The notes under the pieces were generated by a model, which did no database searches, had not been told where the DNA came from, and saw only the letters and a list, made by a program, of their open reading frames with translations. Below, piece after piece: positions 1 to 11,769 of a stretch of 64,000 bases of DNA; within the stretch, counting starts at the first letter, position 1; each line of letters starts with the position of its first letter. Made by a program: the position numbers and the translations under genes. The DNA lies in assembly GCA_030867875.1 (NCBI GenBank), contig JAOWCC010001589.1, positions 145,301,745 to 145,365,744 on the forward strand, written 5' to 3'. This stretch comes from Actinernus sp. WN-2022 (Eukaryota; Cnidaria; Anthozoa; Actiniaria; Actinernidae).

Positions 1-2442
1 TCAGCTAGAAAGTACCTCCGAAAATACTCCCAAAAGTATGTTATTCAGTAAATCATACCTGTGTTTGGTTTTACAATCACTGTATTTATGTCCATGTGTT
101 GTCTGCATTATTTTAGTATATTGTTTAGCGCACAGAAAAGTACTTTTCTACTTGATCAAGTCATCAGTCATTTCCGAACAATGTTACACCCGACAGGTTG
201 CAAATCTAAAAAACGTTTGCAGCTTACAGAGGATATTAATTATTTCAGGGGCATCTTTCCGTCGAAGATATCTAAGCTAACTTAAAGGAGTCGGAAATAA
301 ATTAGTATTGTGGTCTAAAATTGAGGCAAAGTGATTTATGAGGTGCAAAGCAAATTTTAGTTTATTTCTGATAGGCTGTTTAATAAGCACATGTCATGAT
401 ATCTAATCTCTTTTGCTATTTAATACAGCAAGTGAAGTGCTATCGATGGGAAATGTAACTACTGTTCACCTAACAGAAAACAAACATTGGAAAAAGCTGG
501 AGTCAACTGATAAGATGCAGGCAACGAGTATACCGAAACAGCAGCCATTATACTGGATAACCATCCAGACATAGTTCCAGTTAGAATATGGTTTATCCGT
601 TCATAGTTCCCCAAAGCCGTTTTCACTTTTATTTTGTACAGAACTTTTACATTAATAAAGAATGATAGCACGTTTTCCTTCCCCTATCCCTACCCATTAT
701 ATGGTAAATTCTATTTTTTCATACCCTTTTTTCACATTGTATACAATTCATACCCTACCCTTCAATGTATATTCCCTGACTTTGTATCACTTACATTATT
801 GTGTAACAGCATACGGTATTGATTTTATTATTCATATACCATTAAAATAAGTTTATTTCTAGTTAGAATATATCTAGCAGAGGCTTTTGGACACTGCTTG
901 GGCTTTTTGAATGGAATTCAAATTTCTAACACTACCATTTTGTACAGAATATTCTTTTGTGCAATTATATTGATAACTTGATAATTATATATAATGAAAA
1001 GCTCAGCACAAACCGATTGTAATTAGTAGTGGTTCCTATTCCCCTATCCCTGCATGCTCTGTGTGGTATATTAGCTCACCCTATCTAGGGTTTTAGCCAG
1101 TCAAATAAGGGGAGATGGGGCAGGGGTGCCAATGCCCTCCTTTCCCCAAGCAACTTCCCCCACTCCCTTCACTCTCATATCATCAGGCCACCACATTGTT
1201 ATATCAGTTATTGTTTATTTAGCAGCTCTCACTACTCATAATTTTCCTTTTTTTTAGTGTTTTTCTCATTTCTGATTTTGCTTCACCTTACCCCAAACCT
1301 AATCTGGGCTAAAACCCTGCTATCCATACACACATTAATTTTAATATCACCTTCAACCACCACTTAGTTAACACCTATTTTACCAATTAATAGTTTTAAT
1401 ATGTTTGTTACAATTTATTTAGTACTTAATGTTTTCATATTTTTATTGACCTGAATTGCTTGTATAGCCACTGTTTATAAGTGGTATTCCCTTCCCATAT
1501 TACTGCTAGCCTCAATTAAACATTTATTTCAGTAAATATCTTCTCCCTTCTCTCAAACATTATAAAAATCATACTAGACCTGAAATATTTTAGAAGATGA
1601 AAATCCTGTGTAGAAACTGATATTATTTTTTATTTCCTTGAAGAAGAAAAACGAGCAGGTTTTTCAATAGCGGACGGTTGAATCTGTATTTTCATCGTTT
1701 GACTGATATGCCCATTGATTGAATATCATCAACAGTCTTTTCTTCATTCTGGTAGCTGTAGCTATCATTGTTTCTAAGAGCTAGAATTATGCTTGAAGAT
1801 TTTCTTCTCTTAGGTACATTGACACCAAGGGAACATATTTTTCCGGGAATGCCTGTGCTAAATACGACGCCTGATGCCCGCATACTTCAAATATCACTTT
1901 TCTGGGTGCTTCTTGGTGAAGCAGATTCATTGTTTGATTCATGTTTCTGGGGATAGGGTTCTTTGTATTTCAGGGTATTGTTTTGCTTTAGAAGACAATA
2001 GTTTTCTTTGTGTTACATATGTGATGACCAGTAACACCAAGAAACCCCCACTTCCCTCAAAGTTATACGTTAACTGAACAACCATATTTCAAGCAACCGT
2101 ATCAGCCATACTCTTTCTCAGTTTTGGGTCGGCTTACACTACAAATCGCATCTCAAGAGTTATTCCAGTACATAGTGTACACAGCAATGCAGTATTTCAT
2201 ACGGCGTGTGCTTTTTGTGGTACTGATCTATGGAGATTTTAAACAAAAGTTAATAGTTTAAAAGTTTCATCCGCGCTCTTTCGGTATTTTGCCCAAAACG
2301 TGGACATTTTTCATGCAAATCATCAGTTAATATACGGTAGACTATACATGAACATAAATACAGTGATTCTGAAGCCAAATTCAGGTACGATCTACTAAAT
2401 AACACACTTTTCGAGTCCTTTTCGGAGGTACTTTCTAGCTGA
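1..2442. mobile_element. Non-autonomous element with ~130-bp terminal inverted repeats
   Basis: The first ~130 bases and the reverse complement of about 2,310-2,442 align, both beginning TCAGCTAGAAAGTACCTCCG, with scattered mismatches. This is the structure of a DNA transposon with terminal inverted repeats. The window starts exactly where the left repeat becomes readable, so the true left end and any target duplication cannot be seen. The interior (130-2,310) is AT-rich with only short chance ORFs, and no transposase motif was found, so I call it non-autonomous. Superfamily unknown. Confidence 0.6.
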
Positions 2443-3522
2443 GACTGAGCAGTTGTCCGCCATCTTGGATTTCAAACCACCTGGAGCCTCGTCTTCGTTA
2501 CCGGAAGTAAAACTTATGAAAGGCGTGTATTGACTTGGAAGTTTTACCATCGTTAGTTGGCTGGTTACAGGTCAATATTACATTATTTAAAAAAAAGTCA
2601 AAACCTCCAACTTTCGTAATGAATGCAAGTGGCGCCTCCGATCTCAAGTCCAGTTTGAAAATCCCGATGTGTTTTGGCAGGTGTTTTCTGATTGGACGAA
2701 ACGCTTTTCGCACGTGTTAAAAATTCGTTTCGCGATTCTGATTGGCTAAGGAAAATTGTGAAGTGGGTTTTCGCATGAGTGATTCCATTCGTAAATCTCA
2801 GTATGTATGTGATAAACCATTTAACTGCATGTGGTTTTGTGGGTTTTTTGGCATTCTTTGCAGCGAGCTGTTATTTTTCTTCGGCGAAACTTCGTTGACA
2901 GAAAATATGAAAGTTTCCAATTAGCATTTCTTTCAAGAACTGTTCCCTTATGACATTTGTGATCGAACACTTTACTAATATTTTCACTGCCTCTGACATT
3001 TTTGACCTGAAATGAAATTAGTAGTTATATAATTAGTATTGAAAAATACACGGCTGGATAATTTTTGTGCGATTTTTATGAGGGCTTTCGGGCCAGCACT
3101 GATTAAAATTATATATTGAATGTATAAAAAACCTCTGTTTTTATTTTTTAGCCAGTTCGGGAGATGTTAAAGTTATAAAGACCTCCAGAAATTACTAAGA
3201 TCCAGAAACAAATATAATGGGATGGCATCGATATGCAACATTCGTAACTTCACATCAACTTTTCGAGTTTTAACACATCAGATCGCTTGGTTTGTTAATT
3301 GTAATTAATATTTCCTTGATTGCCTCAAATGTATCTGCTTCGCTAGCTGACGTGAAATTCGCTTTCAGTTTCGTTTCAAGTTTGAGAAATTATCCCGCGA
3401 ATAGACCAATTCGCGGTTAATTCCGACATTTTGAAAGGGGTGCAAACATGATGCGAAGTAGAGTGTTTGTATATATGAGAATCCGATGCCAAATAAAATC
3501 CGTAAAATCGAATCTCTGAAAT
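2443..3522. other. Intergenic, nothing recognised
   Basis: No ORF resembling a known family. A CGCCATCTTGGAT stretch near 2,458 resembles a YY1-type site of the kind found in metazoan core promoters, but no transcript can be inferred from it. Confidence 0.4.
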
Positions 3523-3791
3523 ATTCTTCATATAGAAACTTAAGATATCAGGTAAAATATTAACTGATCGAAATTTGAGGGATGTAGCTGTGCTGGGAAG
3601 CGTGCAATCGTGTTTTTAATTTTCCATACATTTCTGTAAATTTCCCCGCGGACTAGCTTTGACTCGTTTCAGTTACAGACAAATGTATGGAAAAATGAAA
3701 ACACGATTGCACGCTTCCCAGCACAGCTGCATCCCTCAAATTTCGATCAGTTAATCTTTTACCTAGTATCTTAAGTTTGTATCTGAAGAAA
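3523..3791. repeat. Foldback with ~115-nt arms
   Basis: The left arm (about 3,523-3,637) and right arm (about 3,675-3,791) are reverse complements at roughly 90 percent, separated by about 40 bases. The shared core includes CTGTGCTGGGAAGCGTGCAA. A transcript would form a long hairpin. It may be a foldback MITE or a hairpin-RNA source; no target duplication was identified. Confidence 0.8.
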
Positions 3792-4865
3792 GTTGGATTG
3801 CTGTTCCAAAATGCGTTTAAATTTACTCTGGAAAAGTTTGGATTCGAATAATTCAGGGATTCACAAAAGGAAGCAGTAAGAGAGTTAGTTTTGGGTGAAT
3901 ACACTTTGTCAGTAAACGCACCGGCTTTGGAAAGTCACTTGGGAAACCGTCGCTTGTACCAAGCTCGAAGGCCGCGAAGCCCGTAATGTTCAGTCATTTC
4001 TCATTTAACTTTGCCTATGCAAGACCAGGTAGCCATTCTTACCGCTTCAAAGAAAATTAGTGCTGCCTTTATCGGAGAAGAAAAGACGAACGACTCCATA
4101 TTAAAAGAGTTTATATAAGAGAGCTAGGAAATCACGTCTCGCTCAGGCCACGTTTTGCAATCACAATTCACTTGAAAATCGCTGCATCAAACCCCGGGAT
4201 CAAACGAGTTTTACAATTCTTCATGGCTATATGTACTAAGTTTGTGCAATTTTTTAGTCTCCAAGACATACTCTTCACAAGTACTGAGCGGGAATACTCG
4301 ACATTAGATCAGAATAGTTCAGGGATAATATCTGAACTTTATCCCCATAAATTTGAAATTTCGGCTTTTATCAGTCTCTGCCAGTCTTGACCGTTACAGC
4401 TAACAAATAATGCAGCCTGGTTTCTCAATGATTTTAAATGGCGTTTGTTCTTGAGAATTCATTAAATACTTGGCGTTTTAGTTTAAAGAGTTCCAATGTG
4501 TTTTGAAAGTTGAGAACCTATACGCTAAAGTCGTGAAAGGGTAAACAACGTTTCTTGTCAAAACACGCAAATTGAATAATATTAAATTTGAATCAGCTGA
4601 CGTCACGGACACGGTGTATTGACCGCGCGCCCAGCCGTTAGTGGGGGAAGACTTTGGAGAAACGACACCGCAACGGCTGAAACCGAGCCTAGGTAAATTG
4701 TTGTTGGTGTATTGTTTCTTTAGCCTCTACATTAAAATAGCTGACAAAACTAGTGGGAAATGCTGAATATGCACAGAAATAGAATGTACAGTGGCAATTT
4801 TTAGTTATTTTTGGCGTCTTCATCCGTAAAAATGGCACTTTGGAATATCACGATCGATTTTAGTA
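3792..4865. other. Intergenic, possible CpG-containing promoter-like patch
   Basis: No coding similarity recognised. Around 4,598-4,690 there is a locally GC-richer patch with a TGACGTCA palindrome and GCGCGC, followed by a CCTAGGTAAAT that could be a splice donor. This could be a promoter with a non-coding first exon, but nothing confirms it. Confidence 0.25.
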
Positions 4866-4955
4866 CCTGTTTCTTTCAAGCAGCCTATTTGGCGTAGTGG
4901 ATTAAGAAATGCATACCATTAGTGACTTACAACATTCTGGCTTGGACTTCCTTTT
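4866..4955. repeat. Outer tip of the GPCR inverted duplication, left arm
   Basis: Its reverse complement aligns with about 22,857-22,925, which lies directly beyond the second GPCR. Shared blocks include AAGCCAGAAT, TGCATTTCTT and AATAGGCTGC. In the right arm this block is continuous with the GPCR-flanking sequence. In the left arm it is separated from it by about 4.3 kb (4,956-9,214), which indicates a later insertion into the left arm. Confidence 0.6.
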
Positions 4956-5384
4956 TAACTCGTGGATGCGCGCAAGTGCAGGAACGAGTTATGGGATGGT
5001 TGGGGAAATCGTGCAAACTTGGTCACTCATTCACTCACTCACTCGATCACTCACTCACTAAGATGTTAGCAGAATGGATTGCTTGGAATGTCAATTGATA
5101 ATATTAAGATAACAGTATTCGATATTTCATTTCATTAATAATTGAAGTTCGATGTCGAACATTATAAATAAATAAAATAATAATAATGATGTTTTACCAT
5201 GTCTCCGATGAGTTTTTCAATGGGGCTCTGAAACTAACTGTAAAGTACGACCAAATATTTTACCATGTAGAAAATTTGTGCGCTTGAGATCGAAAGCGAT
5301 AAACCAGTTGGCATGCACATTTGGGTCCCGCCGATAGTGACGTAAATCCTTCTACGTTTGCATGCCTAACTGACTCAATATTAA

Positions 5385-5800
5385 TGTAAGGTGGCTCAAA
5401 CTTTGACAGACATGGTATGGGTCCCCATCAATCACTTATGGTGATGTCATAACGACGACGTCATCGGTAACGTGTTTTTAAGTACATGTACATGCCCATT
5501 GTAAGTACATGCCCGTATCTTCTTCAATTATAATGCCAGGCAGCTCAATCTTTGACAGGCATGGTATTGGGTTCCCCATGAATCACTTAGTGGTGATGTC
5601 GTAACTATGACATAATTTAGTGGTGATGTCGTAACAATGACGTCATCGGTCACGTGATTTTAAGTACATGCCAGTAGCTCCCTCATTTCTAATGCGAGGA
5701 GGCTCACACTCACACTGACAAACATGGTATTGGGACCCCATGAATCACTTAGTGGTGATGTCATAACAATGACGTCATCGGTTATGTGGTTTTACGATAC
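5385..5800. repeat. Tandem ~140-bp units carrying CRE and E-box-like motifs
   Basis: About three units follow one another. Each contains a block like GACAGGCATGGTATTGGG, then AATCACTTAGTGGTGATG, then ATGACGTCATCGGT followed by CACGTG or a close variant. TGACGTCA is the palindromic CREB/ATF site and CACGTG the E-box; whether they act here is unknown. Single copies recur at 7,710-7,832 and 8,963-9,087. Confidence 0.75.
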
Positions 5801-5839
5801 GGTGTCTTGCTAAATACGTCAGGGACTCGCCATTGTTCA

Positions 5840-6015
5840 GGTTCTGGCGTAGTAGAGTCCAACGTTCCATGAAGCACAGTAAGAGAGCGTTTTATGCTGT
5901 CAAGGTCAAAAGTTTGAAGGATACAAATATCGGGAAATGGTGGAAAGCTGTTAAGTATATCTCTGGTATATTTAATAAAGAAAGTCAGTGGTATAGACAA
6001 CTTATTGACGGTTGA
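5840..6015 (+). pseudogene. LINE fragment, endonuclease-RT linker region
   Basis: A short open frame reads like the region between the endonuclease and reverse transcriptase of CR1/L2-type LINEs (basic residues, then KWWKAVKYISG). It begins directly after the CRE repeat units and is cut off by the next fragment, which runs the other way. It is a dead remnant. Confidence 0.45.
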
Positions 6016-6029
6016 TCTGTTTACTTTAT

Positions 6030-6395
6030 ACTTAATACGTTTGAATGCCTAAAATATAGTTTCTCCAAGATAAATTACTAGATAGTGTTAGCCCTAAATG
6101 AGTATGATTATCAACTTCTTTTATAATACCATTTCCTAAAATAAGGGGTGGGTGGATTAGTTTGTTTATCTTAGCGGTAAACGTAATACTCCTAGTTTTG
6201 GTAGAATTCATAGTAACTAACCAGCTATTTGACCAATCCGTAATATTAATTAAGTCAGCCGACAATTCTTCAGCTGATTGCAACGGGGAATTATCAACTA
6301 TTTTAAGCAATGATGTATCGTCTGCATACAAGAAACAGTTTGATGATATTTTATTGGGAAGGTCGTTTATATAAATCAAAAAAAGCAAGGGACTT
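6030..6395 (-). pseudogene. LINE reverse transcriptase fragment
   Basis: The frame contains the RT palm signature LFLIYINDLPNKI followed by LYADDTSLL (the catalytic DD pair), then a thumb-like segment with NHTHLGLTLSSNLSW. It is about 118 codons of a normally ~900-residue protein, on the opposite strand to its neighbours, so this is a mosaic of LINE debris. Confidence 0.75.
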
Positions 6396-6399
6396 TTTA

Positions 6400-6965
6400 C
6401 ACTACAATAGTTGCGCGATGCGACCCATTGCTACCGGCGAAATCTATATAGAGTGCATGAAGTCCTTCAAGCTTCTCGGGGTATTTATCTCAGAGGATCT
6501 CACCTGGGTTGCCCACTGTGATTATGTAGTCAAAAAGGCCAATCGGAGGTTGTATGCCCTGAGACAACTCAAAAAGTGTGGTGTCCCTTCTGCGGACATC
6601 GTTATTATTTACTGTACATTGATTATATCTGTCATAGAATATGTGTATGTCGTGTATGCGTTATACCTATCTAATGCCCTGAAATTAAAATACCCAGAAA
6701 AGAGTATTGTCCATCATTTTTCCGCGTATTGCTGACAACGAAGCATAGGAAGCGGGTATCCCCACTCTAGCCGATCGTCGAGTTCCGGCGTGTAAGAAAT
6801 TTATAAGCAACATTAAGCCTGGTAATCCTATCTACCCCCTAATATATAACTGATAAATAAACTCATCAGCACAGTACTCGCTAAGAGCGGGCAAAAGCAG
6901 TTACCCAATGTCCACTAAGACTGATCGTCTTTGCAACTTCGTAACTGTGAAATATCAAGTTATCT
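6400..6965 (+). pseudogene. LINE fragment, RT thumb to C-terminus
   Basis: The frame reads FKLLGVFISEDLTWVAHCDYV and KKANRRLYALRQLKK, typical of the RT C-terminal region of cnidarian LINEs. Similarity continues past the stop near 6,735 through ADRRVPACKKF-like and YSLRAGK-like stretches in shifted frames to about 6,960. The lineage differs from the 58-kb LINE. Confidence 0.7.
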
Positions 6966-6984
6966 AAATTGTTTAACTTATATC

Positions 6985-7665
6985 ATATAGTATGTATTCA
7001 TTCATGTAATTGGGAGCTTATTATTAAGTGTAATCAGCATATAATAACCTGTGGTGTTCCAGAGATTCAGTTCTTGGTCCCTTACTGTTTCTTCTCTACA
7101 TTAATGACTTTAATAAATCTTCTACAGCTTTCGATTTTCACCCCTTTGCTCATGACTCAAACTTATTCTTCTCGCATACAAATATACAAACACTCGAAAC
7201 AACAGTCAAAAATGAATTGTGTAAGATCAATCACTGGCTTTGTGAAAACAAGCTGTCTTTAATTATAGGCAAAACTAACTTTGCTTTATTCCATCCTCCA
7301 CAAAAGAAACTTACTGTCTCCATCAATATAAATATTAACAATACAATAGCTCAGCGTGTTAAAGAATTTTGGACCCTGGTAATTAGCAGAAAACTGTCTA
7401 ATTTTTGTTCTACAATAACGAGTATAAAATAGACTAGAAGTCATTCGATGTACTTAATGTTGTATGCTTGCTGATTTTACGCCTTTTTCTGACTTATAAA
7501 ATTAACTGTATCATTTAATGGGCATCCGACTAGATTAGCTCCTTATAGTTATTTCGGGTGCCCAGTTACTTTATAACTTGTTTACTTTAATCCGACCCAT
7601 GTAATATGTCACTGTAAGTACATATAAATTGTTGTTGTTATTGTTATTGCTGTTGTAATTCAGTA
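6985..7665 (+). pseudogene. LINE reverse transcriptase fragment with 3' tail
   Basis: With frame changes the sequence reads CGVP, LGP-like, INDFNKSS, then HDSNLFF at the catalytic position and CKINHWLCENKLSL. These match the RT palm and thumb. The DD pair of the catalytic box is altered to HDS in the readable frame. The fragment ends in a (GTT)n-like stretch near 7,629-7,662, as LINE 3' ends often do. Confidence 0.65.
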
Positions 7666-7709
7666 TATGTATACACTGCAAGAGACATGAATACATTTTT
7701 TTTTATTAT

Positions 7710-7832
7710 ACCCGTATCTCTCTCATTTCTAATGACAGGAGGCTCAACTTTGACAGATACGGTATTGGGAACCCGTGAATCACTTAGTGATGATGTCATG
7801 AAGATGACGTCATCTATCACGTGATTTTACGA
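7710..7832. repeat. Dispersed CRE-containing unit
   Basis: Single copy of the unit described at 5,385-5,800, including TTTGACAGATACGGTATTGG, GATGACGTCATC and CACGTG. Confidence 0.7.
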
Positions 7833-8962
7833 ACTGGCTAATAAGCATTTCTGTTAATGAAGTAAGTTAAATCAGTAGAAGCTAATGTAAGCAGTTATTG
7901 GCGAAGGTAACAACGAAGTTTCTGAAATATGAGATATGTGATCCTGGGTATTATCGAAAGGTTTTACCTTGATCGCTTTCATTTACTGTATAATGAAGTA
8001 ACGATGAGGGCTAGATATTTTTAGTTAAGTTTGAATAGCCAGTGACCTTTTGACTTTGAATATTCTGCATAATTTACGGTCGGTTGACCTCACTAATACA
8101 TGAGTAGCGAATATTGTACAAATGTTGCAAATGAATCCTTAACATTTATTGTTACCTAGATATTGAATGGTGTACGTATATATATTGGGATGTCTTCCGC
8201 ATTTTATTAGGATCTCGGTCTGATCTTTAATCGGGCTGTAGTTGAAAATATTGTTTTTCTGCCTTTTAATATCTGTCGCCATGTTTTCAATTACTTGATT
8301 ACGTCGACTAAAATTCCACTGCCTATAAAACAAAAGTGCTGAATGTCGGCCAGGCTATAAGCACAGTATAAAGTTACTTGGGAGTCTCCCTTAATTCGAA
8401 GTTCTGTATTCGGAATTCTCGAATGAGAAAATGAACTTAAATAACGCACTATATTCACATAGGTTCCTTGCTACGTTTAAAGAATATAACTGTTTTCTTC
8501 CAGCCAGTTGACCTCGGGTCATACATTTGATAAAACGTTTGCTTCACATTTGCCAGGGGTTAGCTTCCAAAAAATCAATTCTGCGCCGATTTGGACCGGA
8601 TAAAAACTTGTTTTAACCTCTTCGATATGTGGTTTCAAAGTTCAACGGGGCATTTTTATTTAACGATCAATTTGATCTCGCTACATTGAATAATGTACCG
8701 CATAACACTTAGTCACACAAGGCGTGTTACTTTTTGAAATCCTATTACCTTTAACTATGCACTAGAATATTCAATTCGAAGGTTCCAGAACTACTTAGAA
8801 TGCACTATCATAGTGATTCAACACAATTAGGCGAAGGTTCTAGAAATAATATGTAATCAAGCTATGAATAGGTATCACGCTTGCTGCTAAATATACTATA
8901 TAGCTACTAAATATAGCCTGATCTTAAGAGTGAACCGGACAAGATTTTAGAGCTTGTAAACA
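7833..8962. other. Intergenic, nothing recognised
   Basis: AT-rich sequence with no ORF or repeat that I can assign. It lies inside the segment inserted into the left arm of the GPCR inverted duplication. Confidence 0.4.
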
Positions 8963-9087
8963 GTGACCCGTACCTCCATCATGTCTAATGGCAGCTGGCT
9001 CAAACTTTGACAGACGTGGTATTGGGTCCCCACGATTCACTTAGTGGTAATGACGTAACGATGACATCATCGGTCATGCAGTTTTAC
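8963..9087. repeat. Dispersed CRE-containing unit upstream of GPCR copy 1
   Basis: A further copy of the ~130-bp unit (CAAACTTTGACAGACGTGGT, then ATGACATCATCGGTCATG). It ends about 460 bp before the GPCR start codon. Its CRE and E-box have each lost bases relative to the 5.4-kb copies. Confidence 0.65.
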
Positions 9088-9214
9088 AAGCTACACAGGC
9101 AAAAACAGCAAAAGTAACTTAAACTGTGAGAATTTCCACATGTTTACCCTTGAGAACATACTAAAATACACTTTACATCCACGAGTTCGCCATTGCTGAG
9201 CTATGTCTGATAAC

Positions 9215-10930
9215 AGCTAGTTATATACTTGATGTTAGCTATATGTAAGCATGCATCATATAAATACAATAGCTATATCTAAATTGGCAAGAATATTAAT
9301 GTATACACTATATATATGACACAAAGGCACGACCTTAAAGTTTATTCCTCTACAAGAAGGTCGTTGAGAAAAGGTACACCTCTTGCGCTGATATATTGAC
9401 CAAACATGTAGTACTGTGTTTCTGTGATTGATCAAGAGGAGCAGTCATCCCAGTAATTTAATTATTTTAACTCAATCATACGAGAAATGTCCTGAAACGT
9501 ATTTGAAATTGTTTTCATTATACAGGAACACTCAGAGGTTAAATATGCTGGGCAACAACACAAATTCCTCGGAATGCACGATGCAGCGCTCTGCCTTCGT
9601 AGAGCCAAACGCGTCTCGTATCGTCCGTGCCATCATCATGGCAGTTATTATCCTGGTTTCACTAACTGGAAACTATACAGTATGCCGGGTAATATGGCAC
9701 AAAAATATGTTCTCCTATCGACTGGTGGTTAGCCTTTCCATTGCAGAACTCGTAGGCACCGTCTGCTACCCATTTCTCTTCCACTACGAATCACCACCGT
9801 GGTCCTGGGTGTTTGGTGATTTCATGTGCCACGTTGTTAACCCGCTTTCTGTGTGCTGCGGTGCCATGGTAACCTTTACTATGGCCGCGATTGCAGTTTA
9901 TCGATGTCTGGTAATCATATCGCAGGTTGGTAATATTTCCAGAGTAGCTCAGTTTGCAGTCCTCGTTTTCTCTTGGGTCTGGGCAACCTCACTTGCACTA
10001 CCTTCTTCAGTTACAAGGCGAGTGGTCACACGTCAGATCTGCGATAAGAAGATACTTCGCTGCGTGGAGATCTTTCCCTATCCGGATGACGTTAATATCT
10101 ACACACTCGTTCTTTTCACCTGCCAACACGCCGCTCCACTTGTTGTTATGGTCGTTGCTTACGGCGTTGTGACTGTAAAGATCTGCAAACACGTTCACGA
10201 CATCCGACGCGACCTGAGTATCACCGACACAGCCGACACTGAGACAATGGGCAATAACACACACGATATACAGCTAAATAACAAGTATGAAACAGAGGGA
10301 CGCAAACGCTTTGAACTCGCTCCCCCTACTTCCTCTAGTATTCGCCCCGAATCAGGACGTGAAAGCAAAATGACCGAACGCGAACAGGAACTTCTAAAGA
10401 TGATTTACGCCATTATACTTATTTACTTCTTCTGTTACTTGCCTTACAGTGTGATGTTTGTGATCAGAGAGTTTAAACTAGTTAATCTTTATAACTGGGA
10501 CTATGATTACGTGGTGTCTCTGTACTCGTACTTGCTCCAGTGTTTACCAAGTGCCCTTCACCCGATAATGTTTTTAAGAATAAGAACAATCCATGATGGA
10601 GCTATGAAGTCCATTTTGTGTCGCTGACATTGTCTTTTTGCTCAGACTATATATTTCCAAGTAGCAACTTGTTATGATGGATACCTGAAAGATCTCATTT
10701 CTCAACCTTAAATTCTTGAACGTAAAGTATAAACTGTTTAATAATAATAATGATAATGAAGCCGGTGATGAAAAGCGATATAGCTTTACGATGGACAAGG
10801 TATTTCAAAATGAACTGATGATCCATGTTATTGGGAAAGCATTCAAGTGTAATTTTGTCCTTAAATAAACAGTCACATCTATAATCAATGAAGTAGTTAA
10901 TGTCGTTTGTTTTTCAACCAGTAAGCCGGA
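9215..10930 (+). repeat. Left arm of a large inverted duplication containing GPCR copy 1
   Basis: From about 9,215 to 10,930 the sequence matches the reverse complement of about 21,170-22,860. The match includes non-coding flanks on both sides of the GPCR (upstream ACTGTGTTTCTGT and GTTGATCAAGA-like blocks; downstream blocks around 10,830-10,920). The flanks matching as well shows a genomic duplication rather than retroposition. Confidence 0.85.
9545..10627 (+). CDS. Class A (rhodopsin-like) GPCR, copy 1
   Basis: Single-exon, 360-residue seven-transmembrane receptor, expected at the plasma membrane. The ATG at 9,545 is chosen because the paralogue starts at the same point; upstream in-frame sequence lacks a better ATG. 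An N-glycosylation-type NSS lies near the N-terminus. Visible class A landmarks are TM1 GNYTV, TM2 LSIAEL, the TM3 cysteine (FMCHVV), TM4 SWVWATSLALP, TM6 CYLPY and TM7 LHPIMF. Two landmarks are unusual: the DRY box reads VYR, and NPxxY reads HPxxF. Intracellular loop 2 differs from copy 2: ISQVGNIS replaces the paralogue's MLPFKIGHIS, so it is two residues shorter and lacks the loop proline. Intracellular loop 3 is about nine residues longer. The ligand is unknown; a neuropeptide-type receptor is possible, but I cannot assign a subfamily. Confidence 0.9.
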   Translation: MLGNNTNSSECTMQRSAFVEPNASRIVRAIIMAVIILVSLTGNYTVCRVIWHKNMFSYRLVVSLSIAELVGTVCYPFLFHYESPPWSWVFGDFMCHVVNPLSVCCGAMVTFTMAAIAVYRCLVIISQVGNISRVAQFAVLVFSWVWATSLALPSSVTRRVVTRQICDKKILRCVEIFPYPDDVNIYTLVLFTCQHAAPLVVMVVAYGVVTVKICKHVHDIRRDLSITDTADTETMGNNTHDIQLNNKYETEGRKRFELAPPTSSSIRPESGRESKMTEREQELLKMIYAIILIYFFCYLPYSVMFVIREFKLVNLYNWDYDYVVSLYSYLLQCLPSALHPIMFLRIRTIHDGAMKSILCR

Positions 10931-11769
10931 TTTAGGTTTGGTATTTGGTGTTTGTCAATCTCATTTTCTATGTTGTCAGTGAGCTTTACCCAATATTTTG
11001 CTCATACGTTTTTCTTCACATTACAAAAAGGTTCAGCCGTTAATGGCCTGCCAACTAGTAGTTTCGAACAGTAGAGATTAATTCATTAGATTGGGTTATT
11101 GTCATATCAACGGTATGTTTATTGTTGCACTCTCGTAGAGTATATTTAATTCCAAGTAGACCTATTTACTGTAAACTTAACATATAAACTTAGCCCCATG
11201 GCCAACAACAACATGGCGGATCTCCGACTCCCGTGCCTGTAACATACGTCATTATGCTAATGAGTTACATGTATAATAAGTCACGTGATACTGTGATATC
11301 TCCCTCCTTACGAATAATAACATTAATATTAACGCTGTGGAAATAAACTAATTGCTATAACTGTTTGTGAATGTTCCTATCTGGTTTGTCATAAGTTCTG
11401 TAACGTGTGGGGGACAGGTATACTCTAATGTTCAGTTCAAAAGACAGTTCACAAGTCCATTCTTTGCCCTTGTTTTACAACTCTTCCTGATTTGGTCACA
11501 TATCTTGTACTCTCTGAGATAACTAGGGAAGTGCTTGTAGATGCTCCATGAGATGTAATGGTATCTTTCGTATTGTCCTTGTTGGTTACTTTGTTGGTGT
11601 CCCAAGTTGGTTGCTCTGAGATTATGCTTGTGTTTGGAGAGCAGGGTTTGGCATCTCGTTTGCTGTCTTGTTGGATGGTTCAAATTTGTGATGGCAACCT
11701 TTGCTTTCTGTAGGGTGAGTAAAAATATATATATCAAAAAGTGAGTAAAGGAATCACTGGGCGCAGCAG
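10931..11769. other. Spacer of palindromic locus; possible LTR-element 3' part
   Basis: This lies between the GPCR arm and the gypsy-like C-terminal remnant. A TGTAACATACGTC stretch near 11,239 could be an LTR end in reverse orientation, but no second LTR was found. A - strand frame from 11,432 to 11,737 shows no recognised domain. Confidence 0.3.

Noticed and set aside
9428..9544. Upstream extension of GPCR copy 1 by 39 codons
   Set aside because: The extension starts at TTG, not ATG, and the paralogue begins at the position matching 9,545. The matching flank in the right arm is non-coding.
11239..11430. LTR of the gypsy-like element
   Set aside because: TGT...ACA-like borders can be picked out, but there is no second copy in the window and no convincing polypurine tract.
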